Assembly: GCA_946186125.1 (NCBI GenBank)
Contig: CAMHLZ010000022.1
Location: 1-55,766, forward strand
DNA length: 55,766 bases
Source of the DNA: an uncultured Lachnospira sp.
GTDB lineage: Bacteria > Bacillota > Clostridia > Lachnospirales > Lachnospiraceae
Reading direction: 5' to 3'
The notes under the pieces are model-generated. The model did not search any database. It was given only the letters and a program-made list of their open reading frames with translations, and was not told the DNA's origin. This document shows positions 52,502-55,766 of the stretch, piece by piece (the first letter of the stretch is position 1; each line of letters begins with the position of its first letter). The position numbers and the translations under genes were made by a program.

Positions 52502-53488
52502 ATGAAGAAAGTTTTAGCTACTTATTCAAGTAAAAACGATATAAATATTAAACAGATTGTAGCCTATAAAGATAACATACTTGAAATTGAAGAGTATAAA
52601 GATGGTTTTAAAAAGGAAGATACAATGAATGTAATGAGTGTAACAAAATCTGTAACATCATTGCTGATAGGTATTGCCATTGACCAAGGTTTGATAAAAA
52701 GTGTAGACGACTTTGTGATGGACTATTACAAGGAAACATACACTCCTAAAAGAGGCGAGCAAACTATATTTAAAGTTACAATTAAACATTTGCTTACAAT
52801 GACAGCTCCCTATAAGGGAAAGAGCGAACCTTGGACAAAGGTTTGCACATCGGAAGATTGGACATTGACAACATTGGATGTTTTGGGTGGTCGCAAAGGT
52901 ATCACTAATGAATTCAGATATCACACTCTCGGTGTACAAATCCTTTTGGGAATTATCAGAATTACAAGTGGTATGAATGTGCTTGATTTTGCTAACGAAT
53001 ATCTTTTTAAACCTTTAGGAATTGTACCAAGAAGCAATGCAGGTTGCGAGAGCAAAGAAGACCAGTTTGAGTATTTAATGAACAAAAACGACCACGGAAA
53101 GGTTTGGTTTTTGGACCCGACAGGTATGCCAACTGCAGGTTGGGGATTGTCTCTTTCTGCTTATGAAATGGCACAGGTAGGTTTGATGGTGCTTAATAAC
53201 GGAGTTTATAACAATACCCGTATTATAAGTAAGAATTGGATTGAAATGATGACAAAATCCTACATATCTACCGATGAGAAATTTGGAAATCAGGATTATG
53301 GCTTTTTGTGGTGGCTTCCTCACAGAACAAGGGAGGTAATTGCCGCTATTGGTGATGGTGGCAATATGATATATGTTGATAGAAAAAATCAAATTGTAGT
53401 AGCCATAACTGCGCATTTTAAGCCTATGGTTTTTGACAGAGTAGAATATATTGAAAAAAACATTGTTGAAGCATTAACAGAGAGATAA
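52502..53488 (+). CDS. Serine hydrolase, class C beta-lactamase-like fold
   Basis: 328 aa from ATG 52502, chosen for AGGAGGAAG before it. SVTK (46-49) is the SxxK nucleophile motif in MSVTKSVTSLLIGIAID; YHT in FRYHTLG is at the YxN position; GDGG near the end is at the third motif. No signal peptide, so it may be a cytoplasmic esterase or peptidase rather than a lactamase. The start region is AT-rich and lies between element parts, suggesting cargo. Confidence 0.85.
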   Translation: MKKVLATYSSKNDINIKQIVAYKDNILEIEEYKDGFKKEDTMNVMSVTKSVTSLLIGIAIDQGLIKSVDDFVMDYYKETYTPKRGEQTIFKVTIKHLLTMTAPYKGKSEPWTKVCTSEDWTLTTLDVLGGRKGITNEFRYHTLGVQILLGIIRITSGMNVLDFANEYLFKPLGIVPRSNAGCESKEDQFEYLMNKNDHGKVWFLDPTGMPTAGWGLSLSAYEMAQVGLMVLNNGVYNNTRIISKNWIEMMTKSYISTDEKFGNQDYGFLWWLPHRTREVIAAIGDGGNMIYVDRKNQIVVAITAHFKPMVFDRVEYIEKNIVEALTER

Positions 53489-53516
53489 ATTTCAGTTGTA
53501 CCGCTTCTGTATTACC

Positions 53517-53556
53517 CTCCCATGAGCAGATTTCATATGCCCATGGGAGTACTTTT
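53517..53556. terminator. Terminator between serine hydrolase and coiled-coil gene
   Basis: CTCCCATG (53517-53524) with CATGGGAG (53542-53549), then TACTTTTATG. Confidence 0.6.
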
Positions 53557-53561
53557 ATGTC

Positions 53562-54557
53562 TTAATGGTAACTACCCTTACAGCTGCCATGATACAAAAG
53601 ATTCAGACCTGCCGAAAGAATAAGCCACCAGCTTAGCACATTAATATCTACCGGAATCAGTGAAGCAGATAACATTGACAAGGTAACGCTGATAACACAA
53701 AGTGCTACGGACACAGCCTTTCTAAGTTCTGCAACACCAGTGTTTTTGTAATATTGCCATCGGTCATCCCACTTTTCTATAATCCTGTCAAATGCCATTT
53801 TCACAAGTGCAAATACGCCTGCCACAATCCCAACGGACACCAAAGCAATAATACCAACTGCCACATAGGAATGGACATACTTAGTCAGACATTCATAGCA
53901 CCACTGATACACCCTACAAAGCAATTTTGCAACGTTCATCACATTCCTGCCACGATTCAGAAACCAGTCAGGTATGGTTGTGGCCACATCCTTGTTGACT
54001 AAAAGGATATAACTGGCTTGAACAACACTGATAAAAACAATTACCCATGTCCATATGCCAAGTGTAGCGGTTTGCGTTCGCAACTTTTCCTGTAACTGCA
54101 TCTGCATATCTGCTTTTAGCTGCTTGCGGATATAATTAGCTTCAACGGAAATATGCTTGTTAAAATCAGCTTCCAATGCCTTCGCTTTCATTAAGACAAC
54201 ATTAGCGTTCTCTACCTTTTTCTCGGCTTCTGCGAAGATTCTCTGAGCCTTCTCTTTCTCTGCCAGCACTTGCTGATTTTCCTTTTTCAACTTCTCGTTC
54301 TCCACCAGTACCAAATCGCTCTCGGCTAATCTGGCGATATGAGCGTTCAGCTTCTGAATCTCTTGCCCTTGTTCTGCTATCGTCGATTGCATGGAGCATA
54401 TCTGTGATTTCAGCTTTTGCACATCGGATAAATGCATCTGTATCTGATTCTCCTTTTGTTCTAACAGTAAACGGTACTGCTCGTTCTCCGCCTGTAAGTC
54501 CTCCGACAGCTTCAAAAGACTGTCTACGTTCCATAAGTTTTCTAATTCGTTCATCAC
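53562..54557 (-). CDS. Coiled-coil membrane protein (DUF6040-like)
   Basis: 331 aa. Residues 1-140 form a long coiled coil (ENEQYRLLLEQKENQIQMH, ENEKLKKENQQVLAEKEKA); membrane helices near 155-175, 222-245 and 270-312 follow. Similar proteins follow MobA/MobL relaxases in clostridial mobilizable elements. The first 356 nt overlap the relaxase 3' end in another frame. Confidence 0.7.
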   Translation of the reverse strand: MMNELENLWNVDSLLKLSEDLQAENEQYRLLLEQKENQIQMHLSDVQKLKSQICSMQSTIAEQGQEIQKLNAHIARLAESDLVLVENEKLKKENQQVLAEKEKAQRIFAEAEKKVENANVVLMKAKALEADFNKHISVEANYIRKQLKADMQMQLQEKLRTQTATLGIWTWVIVFISVVQASYILLVNKDVATTIPDWFLNRGRNVMNVAKLLCRVYQWCYECLTKYVHSYVAVGIIALVSVGIVAGVFALVKMAFDRIIEKWDDRWQYYKNTGVAELRKAVSVALCVISVTLSMLSASLIPVDINVLSWWLILSAGLNLLYHGSCKGSYH

Positions 54558-55704
54558 GTTCCCTCGCTTTCTCTTTTACTCTCTGCATAATTCCTGCAAT
54601 TGCCTGTTCTGTGCTGCTAATTTCTGATTCTGTACGGTCAGATTCCGATTTTCGGCTGAGAGCCTCCTGTTCTCGGCATTTAATTTCTCCAGCAATTCCT
54701 GCTGTTCCTGATTCGCCAGTTTCAACTGCTCCAGCTGATACTGCTGGTTCTCTAGAATATCCAGCATGTCTTCCTGACATTTGAAAATCTCCATGATTTC
54801 CTCTAAAGTATCCTGTAATTCGTTCATATAAAATCCGTCCTCTCTCCATAATGGTTTTCTGTAATTCCTTCACCGTAAGAAGCCATTTACCTTTCAGTTC
54901 ATTCAGCTTTTTTACTATGCGGTTGTATTCGCACCGATTAGAAACAAAGCCTGCCTTCTCCATCTTGCGGGCACGATACCCTTCGTGGATGGTAGGCTCA
55001 AAATCCAGCTCCTGCCGTTTGTAACTTCTGTGATCAATCTGTTGTTCCAAAGACAGATATTCGTTACAGATATCTGCCCATGATTTTCTCCAGATTTCTG
55101 CTTTACTGTGTTCGTTCCAGTCATTTGGTTCTACAGTAATGCGTTTCCAAAGCTTTTCATTCCGTTTACAAAGCTTCTGCTCTCCGGTAGCAGGGTCAAT
55201 GAGTGGAATGCGGTTTCCGTCTTCATCAAGGGCATAAATCTTCTTTTCCTTCTGTGCCCATGTGCCATCGGATTTTATACCACGCATGGTCAGCATAATG
55301 TGAGCATGGGGATTACCATCACTCTTATCATGCAATGCCCAGTCGGCACACATGCCAACAGAAACAAAATTATCCTGCACATACCTTCTTACAATTTCAA
55401 TCTGACATTCCCTTGAAAGCTCCTTTGGAAGTGCCACTTCGATTTCTCTTGCAAGCTGTGCATTGGATTTCTTTTCTACCTTTTCCACCGCATTCCATAA
55501 TATATTCCGGTCAGCATATTCCGGCGGAGCATGTGCCGGAAGTGCAACCTCTGTAAATACCACACCACGCTTTTTCGTAAAGTCATGGACAAGACCTGTG
55601 CGGTCATCCATGAGCTTTTCGCCAGAGCGGTAGGCAGAAGAAGCAACTGCCGATTTCCCATCGCTCCTGCCGATGATTTTTATACTGCAATGATAAATTG
55701 CCAT
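54202..55704 (-). CDS. MobA/MobL-family relaxase
   Basis: 500 aa. N-terminal MobA/L domain: YHCSIKIIGRSDGKSAVASS, AYRSGEKLMDDRTG, and HxH in GNPHAHIMLTMRGI. Conserved to about residue 290 (WLLTVKELQKTI). The last 200 or so residues are low-complexity (Arg, Glu, Ser, Gly) because the DNA also encodes coiled-coil proteins in another frame. The start has AGGAGGATTTGC. A second mobilisation unit, separate from 46983-49141. The DNA 55705-55766 holds only its upstream region. Confidence 0.87.
   Translation of the reverse strand: MAIYHCSIKIIGRSDGKSAVASSAYRSGEKLMDDRTGLVHDFTKKRGVVFTEVALPAHAPPEYADRNILWNAVEKVEKKSNAQLAREIEVALPKELSRECQIEIVRRYVQDNFVSVGMCADWALHDKSDGNPHAHIMLTMRGIKSDGTWAQKEKKIYALDEDGNRIPLIDPATGEQKLCKRNEKLWKRITVEPNDWNEHSKAEIWRKSWADICNEYLSLEQQIDHRSYKRQELDFEPTIHEGYRARKMEKAGFVSNRCEYNRIVKKLNELKGKWLLTVKELQKTIMERGRILYERITGYFRGNHGDFQMSGRHAGYSREPAVSAGAVETGESGTAGIAGEIKCREQEALSRKSESDRTESEISSTEQAIAGIMQRVKEKARERDERIRKLMERRQSFEAVGGLTGGERAVPFTVRTKGESDTDAFIRCAKAEITDMLHAIDDSRTRARDSEAERSYRQISRERFGTGGEREVEKGKSASAGREREGSENLRRSREKGRER
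54576..54827 (-). CDS. 83-aa coiled-coil protein overlapping the relaxase gene
   Basis: MNELQDTLEEIMEIFK, then a heptad-rich coil (LEQLKLANQEQQELLEKL, NQKLAAQNRQLQELC). It lies wholly inside the relaxase ORF in another frame, with GAGAGG before the ATG, and its stop is 18 bp before the next coiled-coil gene. Its strong heptads and the start resembling MNELENLWN of the next gene support it as real. Confidence 0.6.
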   Translation of the reverse strand: MNELQDTLEEIMEIFKCQEDMLDILENQQYQLEQLKLANQEQQELLEKLNAENRRLSAENRNLTVQNQKLAAQNRQLQELCRE

Positions 55705-55766
55705 AGTGCAAATCCTCCTTCGTTAAAAGTGCATATTCTTATGTGGAAGAACGCCGGAGGGGTTCT

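Noticed and set aside
52502-53488. True beta-lactamase
   Set aside because: SxxK is present but there is no signal peptide and the YxN position is YHT; a general serine hydrolase is safer.

Overview
The window is AT-rich DNA from a low-GC Clostridia genome, most likely Lachnospiraceae. This rests on strong AGGAGG ribosome sites, TTGACA-17-TATAAT promoters, BceRS-BceAB and VOC/TIGR04076/DUF6518-type genes, CD3324 and DUF1062 families, and a dense load of large serine recombinases. No tRNA, rRNA or CRISPR array was seen.

Region 1 (1-22.5 kb) looks chromosomal and is nearly all on the minus strand. It holds a truncated IS3-type OrfA, dihydrofolate reductase with an HD-GYP phosphodiesterase, a divergent XRE pair, a complete Bce-type peptide-antibiotic sensing and resistance module (response regulator, intramembrane kinase, ABC ATPase, FtsX-type permease), a cobalamin methyltransferase, two CDF metal exporters around an unusual ornithine carbamoyltransferase homologue, a PadR/DUF2812 pair, a double GNAT acetyltransferase with a leader-peptide attenuator, and a second two-component/ABC permease system. 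From about 20.6 kb the DNA becomes decayed (VOC, FMN-reductase and other fragments). A 165-bp MITE-like repeat occurs twice (17130-17294, 23527-23691), and three lone copies of its end sit elsewhere.

Region 2 (23-46.9 kb) is an accessory island: three serine recombinase remnants, two intact serine recombinases, a RhuM pseudogene, a DUF2975/XRE pair, a 3' fragment of a 23S rRNA uracil methyltransferase gene that may be an attachment site, a DUF4417/orphan toxin/immunity gene string, a UvrD-like helicase fragment, an ImmA/IrrE regulator and a RelBE-type pair. Its main point of interest is a layout that occurs twice: a minus-strand serine recombinase, a small ORF, then a divergent STAND ATPase behind a LexA-like box, then 25 bp later a strong promoter for a short terminated structured RNA, then a likely RNase toxin (an AbiF/AbiD HEPN protein in one copy, a PBECR4-like nuclease in the other). 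In the second copy the RNA has two 51-nt repeats with compensatory base changes and can pair with the toxin leader. I propose these as two related RNA-gated defence or toxin-antitoxin loci under SOS control.

Region 3 (47-55.8 kb) is mobilisation DNA: a relaxase with MobC and a probable oriT, a ParM/ParR-type partition pair, TnpV, a tyrosine integrase tail, a serine hydrolase, and a MobA/MobL relaxase whose 3' end is overlapped in another frame by coiled-coil genes.
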